DNA from: Gemmatimonadota bacterium
Lineage (GTDB): Bacteria; Gemmatimonadota; Gemmatimonadetes; Gemmatimonadales; GWC2-71-9
Direction: 5' to 3'
DNA length: 64,000 bases
Assembly: GCA_003221035.1 (NCBI GenBank)
Contig: QHUB01000035.1
Span: 20,685 to 84,684 of the forward strand
The translations under genes and the position numbers were made by a program. Numbering within the stretch: the first letter of the stretch is position 1; the number at the start of each line of letters is the position of its first letter. Of the stretch, positions 40,325-49,521 are shown in pieces. The notes beneath the pieces are model-generated. The model saw nothing but the letters and a program-made list of their open reading frames with translations. It was not told the origin of the DNA and searched no databases.

Positions 40325-41008
40325 CTAGCGGACGAATTTTCTACGGTCGCCCTTCGGGGGGGTCTTCTTGTGCGCGTGGGCCGCGATCTGGAGCCGGCTG
40401 TGCAGCGCGAGCTTCTCGAGAATGTTGTGGACGTGACTCTTGACCGTGTAGGTCGCGATGTTGAGGCGCTGTGCGATTTCCTTGTTGCTCAATCCCTCGG
40501 CGATGAGATCGGTAATCTGCTGCTCCCGCTTGGTCATGCGCACCGAGGCCATCATCGGCGTATTACGCAGGACCGATGCCTGCTTGGCGATGTGCGACAG
40601 GAGCGTGCCGGTCAGCGCCGACGGCACGACGTCGCCACCATTGGCGACCTGGCGGATCGTGTTGACGAGGTCTTCCAGCGCCGCGTCCTTCGAGATGAAG
40701 CCGTTCGCGCCGCGCTTGATGAAATCGATGACGTCTTCTTCTTCTGGCTGCACGTCCATCATGATGATGCGCGAATGCGGCGCCGCTTCCTTGAGACTCT
40801 CGACGAGACGCTGGCTGCGATTGCGTCCCAGTGCGGCGTCGACCAGCACCACGTTGGGCTTGTGTTCCTGCACTCGCTGCAGCGCGGCGGAAGCCCCCTC
40901 GGCGGAGGCCACGACTTTGAATTCCGTTTGAGAGTCGAGCAACGCGGCGAGACCGTCCCGCAACAGGCGATTGTCTTCAATTACCAGGATCTGGATTTTC
41001 TTGCTCAT
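40325..41008 (-). CDS. NarL/FixJ-type response regulator (LuxR HTH)
   Basis: A 227-residue DNA-binding response regulator. The receiver (about 1-125) has VIEDN, the Asp in VVLVDAAL and the Lys in GFISKDAAL. The C-terminal LuxR HTH (about 150-215) reads MTKREQQITDLIAEGLSNKE, IAQRLNIATYTVKSHVHNIL. The D-x-G-M-P loop after the phospho-Asp is replaced by AALGRN, so phosphorylation may differ from the norm. ATG 41008 gives MSKKIQILVIEDN; earlier in-frame codons to 41062 are unlikely. The 240 nt upstream hold no clear feature. Confidence 0.88.
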   Translation of the reverse strand: MSKKIQILVIEDNRLLRDGLAALLDSQTEFKVVASAEGASAALQRVQEHKPNVVLVDAALGRNRSQRLVESLKEAAPHSRIIMMDVQPEEEDVIDFIKRGANGFISKDAALEDLVNTIRQVANGGDVVPSALTGTLLSHIAKQASVLRNTPMMASVRMTKREQQITDLIAEGLSNKEIAQRLNIATYTVKSHVHNILEKLALHSRLQIAAHAHKKTPPKGDRRKFVR

Positions 41009-41248
41009 AGTAGCGACGGCCCTCGCGCTAAGGACGAGCTGCGATGAGGGTAGGGTGGCCAATTTCTCAGGTATTAGTCAAGAGGGACGAGAAGGTTCCG
41101 GCCCCATCCTTTGGGATGAGACGCTAAAATTGGCGTCTAACCCTCCTCCGGGCCGTCGGAGCCCGCCTCCGGAGCACGGAAGACCCGTTGTGCTTGCCTA
41201 TTGGGAGGGGCGAGTGAATGGTAGAGAGCGCTCAGGGGGGATACTCGG

Positions 41249-41449
41249 ATGACTCACCTGCATTGCCACGCCTGTGGGGGCCTCATTCAGGACGCCGCGG
41301 ACATCGACTACCGGGCGCCCCGCGCCAGCGCCCAGTTCGCGATGCCACATGGCGAGCCGTGTTCCTGTACTCGTCCCGTCGTGTACGAGCATCCACCGAT
41401 GCTGGGCGGCCCCGAGGAGGATCAGACGCCCGACGGGCAGGCCGCCTAA
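41249..41449 (+). CDS. Small Cys-rich (putative zinc-binding) protein
   Basis: A 66-residue protein with HCHACGGLI near the start and a C-S-C in the middle, giving a C-x2-C...C-x-C plus His set that could bind one zinc. A G-rich stretch (41236-41241) lies close to ATG 41249. No family recognised. It ends at the csp terminator hairpin, which could stop its transcript as well, although the T-run is on the other strand. Confidence 0.5.
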   Translation: MTHLHCHACGGLIQDAADIDYRAPRASAQFAMPHGEPCSCTRPVVYEHPPMLGGPEEDQTPDGQAA

Positions 41450-41487
41450 AAAGAGCACGGCGCCCCTTTGCAGGTAGCGCCGTGCCG
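41449..41487 (-). terminator. Rho-independent terminator of the cold-shock gene
   Basis: Perfect 9-bp arms GCACGGCGC (41457-41465) and GCGCCGTGC (41479-41487) with a 13-nt loop. On the minus strand the hairpin is followed by TCTTTTT (41449-41456). It lies 20 nt after the csp stop. Confidence 0.9.
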
Positions 41488-41506
41488 CATCAGGTGCCGT
41501 GGTGGC

Positions 41507-41716
41507 TTAGAGTTTGACGACGTTCTGCGCCGCGGGGCCCTTCTGGCCCTGCACGATTTCGAACTCGACGCGCTGGCCTTCGGTCAGCGACTTGAACCCC
41601 TCACCCTGAATCGCGGTGTGATGCACGAAGCAGTCCTTGCCGCCGTTTTCGGGCGTGATGAAACCGAAACCCTTGGCGTCGTTGAACCACTTCACGGTAC
41701 CGGTAATACGTGCCAT
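41507..41716 (-). CDS. csp: Cold shock protein (CspA family)
   Basis: A 69-residue single cold-shock domain that binds single-stranded RNA/DNA and melts RNA secondary structure. It reads [17 protein letters not shown] (RNP1 KGFGFI) and DCFVHHTAI (RNP2). Cys is found at the position before FVH, where Val or Leu is common. A strong terminator follows. About 200 nt upstream of ATG 41716 have no gene; csp mRNAs often have long structured leaders, but I see no defined motif. Confidence 0.95.
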   Translation of the reverse strand: MARITGTVKWFNDAKGFGFITPENGGKDCFVHHTAIQGEGFKSLTEGQRVEFEIVQGQKGPAAQNVVKL

Positions 41717-41930
41717 CTGTCCGTTACTCCTAGCTAGGTGCGTTGAGCGGTCGGAACGGCTGTCCCAGAAACGCGACGAGGACCTCACGGCGAACAGCCC
41801 CAGGTCCTCGATCAAGTCCACTGGTCTTCAGCGCACGGCACCGTGCCGTGGCCCCCTCGCTCGCCCGAACGATTGTCAACGTGCACAATGAAGTCAAGCC
41901 GGGGACTCGGTTGAATGAATACGCGACCCG

Positions 41931-42689
41931 ATGCAACTTAGTCGCCCTATGCGATCCGCCTTTCCCGTCTTGCTGCTCGCGGTACTCGGAACCGGGTGCA
42001 AGCTGTTTCGCGCCCAGGATACGGCCCCTGCGCGCACACCGCCTGATAGCGGGCGCAGCGCGCGGCGACAGCCCGCCGTGGTGCACGACACGGCGCTCGA
42101 GTCGCGCGCCGCGCGACTCGACCTGAAGGTGCTGGAGCAGGATGCGCAGGTGACCGAGCTACAAACCCGGCTCGACGACGCACGGCGCGAAGTCGTGCGC
42201 ACGATGGCCAAATTGCAGTCGCTCGCCACGCGTGCCGAAGCGGCGTCAGGCATGGCGGAGGCGGAGATCGCGTTGCAGGCGCTCCGCAGTGCAAACGGCA
42301 ACAAGTCGAGCGCGTCTCCCGAGTACGCGCAGGGCACGGCGCTGCTCCAGCTGGCGACGACGGAGTTCGACCAGCAGAACTACGCGGGCGCGTTGTATCT
42401 CGCGACCGAAGCCAAGGGTGCGGCCGCGGCCGGCCAGGGGCGCGCAGCGGGCGACGATCGCACCGCGACGCGGAAGGGCGAAGTGCCGTTCGCGTTACCG
42501 CTGACACTGCAGACCACGGGTCGGGCGAACGTGCGCGAAGGGCCGGGGCCGAATTTCAAAATCCTCTTCACGCTCGAGACGGGTGTCCCGATCGTGGCGT
42601 ATTCCTACGTGGATCAGTGGGTACGGATCAAGGACGGATCAGACCGGCCGGGCTGGATTCACCAGACGCTGATCGACCGGCGGCAGTAG
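41931..42689 (+). CDS. Bacterial SH3-domain lipoprotein
   Basis: A 252-residue envelope protein. Lipoprotein signal with LLAVLGTGC. Residues about 60-105 form a coiled coil (RAARLDLKVLEQDAQVTELQ). Residues about 115-165 form a helical repeat-like part (SPEYAQGTALLQLATTEFDQ). The C-terminal SH3_3 domain (about 185-250) contains GRANVREGPGPNFKILFTLE and GWIHQTLI. Either ATG 41931 or 41949 is the start. It may tether to peptidoglycan; it has no enzyme domain. Confidence 0.85.
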   Translation: MQLSRPMRSAFPVLLLAVLGTGCKLFRAQDTAPARTPPDSGRSARRQPAVVHDTALESRAARLDLKVLEQDAQVTELQTRLDDARREVVRTMAKLQSLATRAEAASGMAEAEIALQALRSANGNKSSASPEYAQGTALLQLATTEFDQQNYAGALYLATEAKGAAAAGQGRAAGDDRTATRKGEVPFALPLTLQTTGRANVREGPGPNFKILFTLETGVPIVAYSYVDQWVRIKDGSDRPGWIHQTLIDRRQ

Positions 42690-42693
42690 CCGG

Positions 42694-44331
42694 CTACTTC
42701 GCCGGTACCTTCGGACGCGCCGCCGCCATCACCTGATCGCCGCCGGCCCGTTTGGCGAGATACAGCGCGGCATCGGCCTCGGCGATGAGCTGATCGGCGC
42801 CGTCGCCGTGCATCGGGAATGCCGCCACGCCCAGACTCAAGGTAATCTTTCCGGCGGGCAGCTTCTCGCTCCCCAACTTTTTCCGGATCCGCTCCGCGAA
42901 TTGCGTCGCGCCGGCGAGCTCGGTCTCGGGCATCATGATCAGGAATTCTTCGCCGCCGTAGCGGGCGACGAAATCCACGTCCCGGCTCGCCTCCCGCATG
43001 ATCGCCGCGACTCGCTTCAACACCACGTCGCCGGCCGGGTGGCCGAATTCGTCGTTGTACTTCTTGAAGAGATCGACGTCCGCCATGACGACGCTGAACT
43101 GGTGGTGCAGCCGTCGCGAGCGCCGCACTTCGTTCTCGAGCGCTTCCATCATCCGCAGGCGGTTCGAGAGTCCGGTCAGGGGATCCGTGACTGAGAGGCG
43201 CTCGAGCTCGGCGCGGCTTTCGCGCAGGCGCGCCACCATGTTGTTGAACACTTCGGTCAGGTAGCCGACTTCGCCGCCGGTGGTGACGGGGATCCCGACG
43301 TCGAGATCGCCCCTGGCGACGTTGCCAGCGGCCTGCGTGAGGCGGTCGAGCGGACGGACGATCAACATGCTCAACAGATAGGCCAAACCGCCGAGCACCG
43401 CGAGCAGCAGGGTCACGACGCCGAGCGTGATGTTACGGAGCCGGGCGACCTGGGCGAACGCTTCGGCCGTCGAGATTTCCGACACCACCAGCCAATCGAC
43501 CGCGGGCACCACGCGTGCGCTGCCGAGGACCCGCTCCCCCGTGTAACTGCCGAACTGAATCGCGCGCCCGTCCTGCGCGAGCAGCCGATTTGCCGTCTCG
43601 CGTGAGTAGCCCTGTCGCATCAGCTCGCGCGAGCTCCCGCGGGAGCTGACGATGATCCGGCCGCTGCGCGTCATCAGATAGATCTGTCCCGAATCGCCCG
43701 GCGCGAAGCGGCGCAGCGTGTCGACGACGCTGTGGAGGTTGACGCGCGCCGCGATCGCGCCGATCACGCGCGTCCCGCCCACACTGCGTCCCGCGCGGCG
43801 TCCCGACTCGATCGGCACCGACACGAGCATCTCCGCATGCGTGCCGGTCGAATCCCAATAGGGCGGCCCGATCGACCAGCCATTGCGGGACAGGTCCTTG
43901 CTCCAGTCCGGCGGCAGGGAAACGGGCCGTACCGCGGCGGCGCTCGTCGCCACCATGTGTCCGTGCTGATCGAGGACCATCAGCTCCGTGTAGTCGGGGA
44001 ATCGATCGCGCACCGAGTTCAGGAAATCGCCCAGCCGCGTGTAGTAGATCCCGGCGTGCGCCGGCTCGCCGTTCACCTGCGGGATCCGCTCGAGGTTGTC
44101 CGTCACCTCATACGAGCTCATGAACACGCGCAGATCCAGGCGCAGCCCTTTGCTCCAGAGATCGACTTCGCGGAGCGCCTGGGCGCTGACGGCGAGCAGC
44201 TCTTCGGAAGCCTTGCCCTGCAAGGCCCGCTTGTTTTCGATGTAGGAAATCCAAACCGTCGTCAGCGACGGCAACAGCGTCGCGACGACGGCGAACATCA
44301 GCATCTTGGTTCGGATACGGCCGAACCGCAA
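42694..44331 (-). CDS. Diguanylate cyclase with Cache and HAMP domains
   Basis: A 545-residue membrane sensor making c-di-GMP. TM1 (about 10-30), an extracytoplasmic double-Cache-like domain (about 35-300; LMVLDQHGHMVATS), TM2 (about 300-325), HAMP (PLDRLTQAAGNVARGDLDV) and GGDEF. The active site is YGGEEF, a functional variant, and an RxxD inhibitory site (RDVD) lies five residues before it, so product inhibition is expected. The start is TTG 44331, with ATG 44304 in frame. Ligand unknown. Confidence 0.92.
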   Translation of the reverse strand: MRFGRIRTKMLMFAVVATLLPSLTTVWISYIENKRALQGKASEELLAVSAQALREVDLWSKGLRLDLRVFMSSYEVTDNLERIPQVNGEPAHAGIYYTRLGDFLNSVRDRFPDYTELMVLDQHGHMVATSAAAVRPVSLPPDWSKDLSRNGWSIGPPYWDSTGTHAEMLVSVPIESGRRAGRSVGGTRVIGAIAARVNLHSVVDTLRRFAPGDSGQIYLMTRSGRIIVSSRGSSRELMRQGYSRETANRLLAQDGRAIQFGSYTGERVLGSARVVPAVDWLVVSEISTAEAFAQVARLRNITLGVVTLLLAVLGGLAYLLSMLIVRPLDRLTQAAGNVARGDLDVGIPVTTGGEVGYLTEVFNNMVARLRESRAELERLSVTDPLTGLSNRLRMMEALENEVRRSRRLHHQFSVVMADVDLFKKYNDEFGHPAGDVVLKRVAAIMREASRDVDFVARYGGEEFLIMMPETELAGATQFAERIRKKLGSEKLPAGKITLSLGVAAFPMHGDGADQLIAEADAALYLAKRAGGDQVMAAARPKVPAK

Positions 44332-44493
44332 AGCGCGCGGAAAACTCAGGGATCTGTCCCTTTCAAGGCTGCCACAAGATTCATGCGGACCAGCTTATTG
44401 CAAGATGGGCGCCGTAACCGTAAGGGGAATCACACGATCTGGCGCACTTCCGGTCACGGAATCAGACTTTGACGTCCCTACCGGAGATTCCTG

Positions 44494-46101
44494 ATGACAG
44501 ACCTGAGTCGGCGCTCGTTCCTTAAGTACGGCATCGCGGCAAGCATCGCCGGTCCTCTCGCACGTTCCCCCTCCCCGCACGCGGAGCGGGGGCCAGGGGG
44601 AGAGGCCGACATCGAGGAGTTGACCATCGCGCAGCTCCAGGAGTCCATGCGGAGCGGCGCGCGCACGTCGCACGCGATCTGCGCCGCCTACCTCGCGCGC
44701 ATCGCCCAGCTCGACCCCAAGCTGCATTCGGTGATCGAGACGAACCCGGACGCGCTGTCGATTGCGGACCGGCTCGACAACGAGCGGAAGGGGAAGAAGG
44801 TCCGAGGCCCGCTGCACGGCATTCCGGTTCTGATCAAAGACAACATCGGAACGAACGACAAGATGATGACAACGGCGGGCTCGCTCGCCCTGGCCGGGAC
44901 GACCGCACCGCGTGATGCGAGCATCGTCGGGCGGCTGCGCGATGCGGGCGCCGTGATCATCGGCAAGACCAACCTGTCGGAATGGGCGAACTTCCGGTCT
45001 ACGCACTCGGTGTCCGGCTGGAGCGGCCGAGGCGGGCAGTGCCGGAATCCGTATGCCATCGACCGCAACCCGTGCGGCTCGAGCTCCGGGACGGGCGCCG
45101 CGATTGCCGCGAGTTTTGCGGCGGTCGGCGTCGGCACGGAGACCGACGGCTCCATCGTTTGCCCGTCGGGCGCCAATTCGCTCGTGGGTCTCAAGCCGAC
45201 CATCGGACTCGTCAGCCGCTCGGGGATCATTCCGATCGCGCACACACAGGACACCGCGGGGCCCATGTGCCGGACAGTGACCGATGCCGCGATCCTGCTC
45301 GGCGCGCTCGCTGGCCCGGATCCGTCGGACGCGGCCACGTCAACCGCACCGTCGGCCATTCCCGATTACACCAGGGCCCTCGACCCAAACGGCCTGAAAG
45401 GCGCCCGCATCGGCGTGGCGCGCGGGGCGTTCGGCTCACCCGAAGGTGATCGCATCGTGAATGCCGCGCTCGAGGTCCTCAAGGCGCAGGGCGCGACCCT
45501 GGTCGATCCGGTCGAGATTCCCCACCTCAAAGATTATGGCGACCAGGAGTTCACAGTCCTCTTGTACGAGTTCAAGGCCGACCTCAACAGCTACCTCTCA
45601 GGGCTCGGCGCGGGGAACACAATGAAGACACTCGCCGATTTGATCGCGTTCAACGACGCCCACAAGGACACGGAGATGCCGTACTTTGGCCAGGAGATCT
45701 TCACGCAGGCGCAGGAGAAGGGGCCGCTGACCGACGACGCGTACGTCGAGGCGCTGGCGCACTGCCGCCGCATGTCGCGCGTCGAAGGCGTGGACGTCGC
45801 GTTCGCGAAAGACAAGCTCGATGCGATCGTGGCGCCCACCGGTGGGCCGGCGTGGTTGATCGATCTGGTCAACGGCGACTGCTCGGGGGCGGGCGGCAAC
45901 TCCAGCATCGCCGCGGTCGCCGGCTATCCGAGCATCACCGTGCCCGCGAGCTATTCGTTCGGTTTGCCGGTGGGGATGTCGTTCATTGGGAAGCCCTGGA
46001 CCGAGGCCACGCTGCTCAAGTTTGCCTACGCGTACGAACAGGCGGCCAAGCCGCGGCGGGCGCCGCGGTTTTTGGCGACGGCAGATCTCTCCAGGAAGTG
46101 A
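44494..46101 (+). CDS. Amidase signature family enzyme, Tat-exported
   Basis: A 535-residue amidase. The N-terminus has a twin-arginine signal (SRRSFLK). The Ser-cisSer-Lys triad is visible: Lys in IPVLIKDNIG, Ser in CGSSSGTGAA, nucleophile Ser in TETDGSIVCPS. The region right after the signal (residues about 24-37, RSPSPHAERGPGGEA) is encoded by a GC-rich hairpin repeat and is unrelated to amidases. Substrate unknown. Convergent with the puuD-like gene, 3 nt apart. Confidence 0.9.
   Translation: MTDLSRRSFLKYGIAASIAGPLARSPSPHAERGPGGEADIEELTIAQLQESMRSGARTSHAICAAYLARIAQLDPKLHSVIETNPDALSIADRLDNERKGKKVRGPLHGIPVLIKDNIGTNDKMMTTAGSLALAGTTAPRDASIVGRLRDAGAVIIGKTNLSEWANFRSTHSVSGWSGRGGQCRNPYAIDRNPCGSSSGTGAAIAASFAAVGVGTETDGSIVCPSGANSLVGLKPTIGLVSRSGIIPIAHTQDTAGPMCRTVTDAAILLGALAGPDPSDAATSTAPSAIPDYTRALDPNGLKGARIGVARGAFGSPEGDRIVNAALEVLKAQGATLVDPVEIPHLKDYGDQEFTVLLYEFKADLNSYLSGLGAGNTMKTLADLIAFNDAHKDTEMPYFGQEIFTQAQEKGPLTDDAYVEALAHCRRMSRVEGVDVAFAKDKLDAIVAPTGGPAWLIDLVNGDCSGAGGNSSIAAVAGYPSITVPASYSFGLPVGMSFIGKPWTEATLLKFAYAYEQAAKPRRAPRFLATADLSRK
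44567..44600. repeat. GC-rich hairpin repeat inside the amidase gene
   Basis: Arms CCCCCT-CCCCGC (44567-44578) and GCGGGG(G)-cc-AGGGGG (44586-44600) pair around the loop ACGCGGA, with a small bulge. The unit encodes the linker between the Tat signal and the mature amidase. It resembles REP-like 'CTCCCCGC...GCGGGGG' elements known between genes. Confidence 0.75.
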
Positions 46102-46104
46102 GCA

Positions 46105-47313
46105 CTACCTGAGTGGCGCGCCCGCGGCAATCCAGCGTCCGAGGAGCGCCCGCTCGTCGTCGGTGATGCCGGTCTTGTTGGCGAGCGGCATCGTTTTGGT
46201 CTCGACCGCGCGGATCCGGATGCGCTCGGCGAGCCGCGCCACACTTTCGGGCGAATCGAAGGTGACGCCGCCCGGCGCGGGTCCAAAGGTGTGGTCGCTC
46301 TGATACTGCGAGTGGCAGGGCTGACAGCGCTGGGCGATTACGACGCGCACCGCGGCGAATGACGGCGTCGAGTCGCTCGGCGCCGTGCCGGCGCGCGCCG
46401 CGGCGCCTTTAGGCGTCGCGAAAAAGATCGCGCCGGCGAGCGCCAGTCCTGCCGGCGCCAGTGCCCAGCGCGCCCCGCGGCCGCGCCCGATCATCGCGTG
46501 GCGCACCGCCGCACCCGCGACGAACAGCAGGAACAGCACGAGCCAGTTGACCGGACTCGCGTACGTCGCCGGGAAGTGATTCGACAGCATGATGAAGAGC
46601 AGCGGGAATGTCACGTAGCTGTTGTGGACCGAGCGCTGCTTGGCCCGCTCGCCGAGCGTGAAATCCGCCTGCCGGCCGGCGCGCGTGGCGTCGAGCATCT
46701 CCTGCTGCGCGGGAAGAATTCGCCGCCACACATTTGCAACCATGATCGTGCCCAGCAAGGCGCCCACGTGCATGAAGGCCGCCCGGCCGGAGAAGAGCCT
46801 GCATGCGAGGAGCGTGACGGCGCCGAGGAGCAGGAGCGAAATGGCGTTCGCGAGGGCCGGCATCCGGGCGAGAGAAGAACGCCACAGGCCGTCGTACACC
46901 GGCCAGCTGAACAGCACGATCGCGATGCCTGTCGCGATCGCGGCACCCCGAGAGATCCGCGAGACGCCGGGGTCCAGCAGATAGGCGCTGCTCAGATAGA
47001 AGACGAGAGTCAGCAGCGCGATCCCCGTGAGCCACGTCAACATCGCTTCCCATTTGAACCAGTGCAGCACGGGCGGGACCTCTCCCGGCCCAGGGCGGCG
47101 CTTTTCGACCTGGTAAAACCCGCCGCTGTGCACCATCCACAGGTCGCCTTCGACTCCTGGTTTCGGCGTCTCCGGCGGCGCGAGCGCGCGATCCAGCCAT
47201 ATGAAGTAGAAGGAGCTGCCGATCCAGGCGATGCCGGCGATGAAGTGTGCCCAGCGCAGGAGCAGGTTTGCCCAGTCGGAGAGCCAGCCGGTCATGGGGG
47301 CTTTAATTACCAT
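46105..47313 (-). CDS. puuD: PuuD-like urate hydroxylase with C-terminal cytochrome c domain
   Basis: A 402-residue membrane protein. It has eight or more TM helices in an N-terminal PuuD (DUF989) domain (RWAHFIAGIAWIGSSFYFI, SGGFYQVEKRRP, HWFKWEAMLTWLTG, RSVHNSYVTFPLLFIMLSNH). The C-terminus (about 330-402) has one heme c site (CQPCH) and a distal Met near KTMPLANKTG. PuuD-type proteins oxidise urate to 5-hydroxyisourate and pass electrons to a cytochrome. No other purine-degradation gene is beside it. ATG 47313 is preferred over 47295. Confidence 0.88.
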   Translation of the reverse strand: MVIKAPMTGWLSDWANLLLRWAHFIAGIAWIGSSFYFIWLDRALAPPETPKPGVEGDLWMVHSGGFYQVEKRRPGPGEVPPVLHWFKWEAMLTWLTGIALLTLVFYLSSAYLLDPGVSRISRGAAIATGIAIVLFSWPVYDGLWRSSLARMPALANAISLLLLGAVTLLACRLFSGRAAFMHVGALLGTIMVANVWRRILPAQQEMLDATRAGRQADFTLGERAKQRSVHNSYVTFPLLFIMLSNHFPATYASPVNWLVLFLLFVAGAAVRHAMIGRGRGARWALAPAGLALAGAIFFATPKGAAARAGTAPSDSTPSFAAVRVVIAQRCQPCHSQYQSDHTFGPAPGGVTFDSPESVARLAERIRIRAVETKTMPLANKTGITDDERALLGRWIAAGAPLR

Positions 47314-47358
47314 GGCGACCCTATTCAGTGCCAGTCCCCATCAACTATTTTTTTGGCC

Positions 47359-49521
47359 ATGTTCACATTGCTCTTATCCATTCTGGTTCTGCCCGCGGAC
47401 ACTGTGACCGGCCGGATCGTGGACACCGCCGGCCACGCTATTCCCCAGGCCATCATCGAAGTTGCCGAGCTCGGCACCAGCGTCACGACATCCGCGGATG
47501 GGACGTTTCGGCTGAGCGTCGCACCGGGGCGGTACACGCTCGCGGTCCGGCGTCACGGCTATGCGCCCGTCGTGCGCGAAATCGTGGTGGCCGCCGCGAC
47601 GCCCGCCGAGCTCCAGATCATGCTCACGCCGAGCGCGTTCCAGCTCGAGCCGCTGACGGTCACGGCCACGCGACAACCGCTGCCATCGCAGAGCTCGCCA
47701 CTGCCGGTCACCGCGCTCGCCGGCGCCGAGCTCCGCAACGCGCAGGGCGTCTCGCTGGCGCACGTTGTGGAGGCGTTGCCGGGCGCGCGCGCCATCAGCA
47801 CGGGCATGCAGATCGGGAAGCCGGTGATTCGCGGCTTTGGCGGGCCGCGCGTGCTGGTGCTCGAGAACGGCAGCCGGCTGGAGGATTACTCGTGGAGCGA
47901 TGAAGACGGGCCGTCAGTCGAAACGGCGTTCGTGCGCCGCATCGAGCTGATTCGGGGGCCGGCGAGCGTGTTGTACGGCTCCGACGCCGTCGGCGGTGTG
48001 ATCAACGTAATTCCGGACCAGCTCCCGGACGCGGGCGGCGGCGCCGGATTCACGCGTACCGGGTTCATGCTCTCGGGTGCGACGAACAACGTCGAAGTGG
48101 CGGCCGCGGGACAGGCCGAGGGCGCAACGCGCAATTTCGGCTGGCGCGTCAATGCGATCGGCCGCGGCTCAAGCAATCTGCATACTCCGGACGGTGAGCT
48201 CGACAACACGGGCTTCGGTGCGCTCAACGGCGACGCGACCGGCGGCTGGCGCTGGGCGTCGGGCAGCAACCTGACGTTCCGCGTCGTGCACTACGGCGGC
48301 GAGTTCAAGTTGCTCGAGGCCAACGCGGCCCCGGGTGAAGCGGGCGGCCCGGAGCGCAAAGCCGGCGACAACCGGATTCAGATCACCGGCCAGCGTCCCT
48401 TGGGTGGGGGAGCATGGCGGCTGGAGGGCAAGGGCCAGCTGCAGGCCCATTCGTTGATCGAGGTGTCGGACGACTCGACCGGCACGGAGTCCGAGGCGTT
48501 CAATCTGCAGCTCAAGACCGCCTCACTCGATCTGCTCCTGCATCGCGGCGGCACGACATTCGGGATGACGGGCATCGGACAGACCAACGATGCGAGTGGG
48601 CGCGAGCCGATCGTTCCAGACGCGAGTACGATTTCGGCCGCCGCGTTTGCGTTGCAGCGCTGGAGTCTCGCGAACGGCCGTTGGGCTGTACTCGCGGGCC
48701 TGCGCGGGGACGCGCAGCGGCTCAGCGCCCACCAGAATGATTCGCTGGGCGTCGCGGCGCAGGATCGCAATGCGCAGGCCTGGTCGGGAAATGTGGGCGT
48801 GGTCTTCATGCCCGCCTCCCCCGTATCGTTGACGTTGAATGTGGGACGCGCCTGGCGCGCGCCGACATTGTTCGAGCTGTTCGCCAACGGGCCGCACATC
48901 GGCGAGGCGCGCTACGAGCTCGGCGACTCCGCGCTGAAGCCTGAAGTCGGCGGCGATGTGGACCTCGGGCTGCGCTGGAACGACCGCCGGGTCCGCTTCG
49001 AGATCTCCGCGTACTACAACAAGCTGTCCGACTTCATCTACGTCACGCCGACGGCTGCGTTCATCGATTCTCTGCGCGTCTACCAGTACACCCAGGCGGA
49101 AGCCGAGATGTTGGGCGCCGAAGCCTCGGTCGAGGCGGAGATCGCGCGGGGATTTGTGGCGCGCGGTCGCCTCGAGGCAGTGGGCGGCACCAACCTCGCG
49201 GCGCACGAGCCGCTGCCGCTGCTCCCGCCGCGTCGCGCGGCGGTGTCGGTCGCGTGGCGCGACCGCCTCAGCGTCGAGGTCGATAACTACGCGACGCCAA
49301 CGCGGCTCAACCCGCTCGACGTTCCCACCGAGGGGTACACGCTCCTGAACCTCGGCGGTGGCACGGACCTGCGGCTGTTCGGGCGGGACATGCGGCTCGA
49401 CATCTCGCTGCGCAATGCGCTCGATGAGCGCTACAAGAGCTTCCTGAGTCGCTACAAGGAGTTTGCGTACGATCCCGGCCGGAATCTGATTATCCGGCTG
49501 TCGAGCGGCCTGATCGACTAG
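47359..49521 (+). CDS. TonB-dependent outer-membrane receptor
   Basis: A 720-residue receptor. Signal peptide, then a carboxypeptidase-regulatory-like domain (about 18-92, VTGRIVDTAGHAIPQAIIEV), plug domain (VTATRQPLPSQSSPLPV, VIRGFGGPRVLVLENG, IELIRGPASVLYGSDAVGG), then a beta-barrel ending IIRLSSGLID. ATG 47359 is chosen for the signal peptide; the frame is open upstream through the puuD-like gene but that is a shadow. Ligand unknown; vitamin B12/siderophore-like receptors share the plug. Its stop overlaps the PLP gene stop on the other strand (CTAG). Confidence 0.9.
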   Translation: MFTLLLSILVLPADTVTGRIVDTAGHAIPQAIIEVAELGTSVTTSADGTFRLSVAPGRYTLAVRRHGYAPVVREIVVAAATPAELQIMLTPSAFQLEPLTVTATRQPLPSQSSPLPVTALAGAELRNAQGVSLAHVVEALPGARAISTGMQIGKPVIRGFGGPRVLVLENGSRLEDYSWSDEDGPSVETAFVRRIELIRGPASVLYGSDAVGGVINVIPDQLPDAGGGAGFTRTGFMLSGATNNVEVAAAGQAEGATRNFGWRVNAIGRGSSNLHTPDGELDNTGFGALNGDATGGWRWASGSNLTFRVVHYGGEFKLLEANAAPGEAGGPERKAGDNRIQITGQRPLGGGAWRLEGKGQLQAHSLIEVSDDSTGTESEAFNLQLKTASLDLLLHRGGTTFGMTGIGQTNDASGREPIVPDASTISAAAFALQRWSLANGRWAVLAGLRGDAQRLSAHQNDSLGVAAQDRNAQAWSGNVGVVFMPASPVSLTLNVGRAWRAPTLFELFANGPHIGEARYELGDSALKPEVGGDVDLGLRWNDRRVRFEISAYYNKLSDFIYVTPTAAFIDSLRVYQYTQAEAEMLGAEASVEAEIARGFVARGRLEAVGGTNLAAHEPLPLLPPRRAAVSVAWRDRLSVEVDNYATPTRLNPLDVPTEGYTLLNLGGGTDLRLFGRDMRLDISLRNALDERYKSFLSRYKEFAYDPGRNLIIRLSSGLID

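Noticed and set aside
46498..47358. N-terminal extension of the TonB receptor
   Set aside because: Overlaps the puuD-like gene in antisense; a signal peptide begins at 47359.
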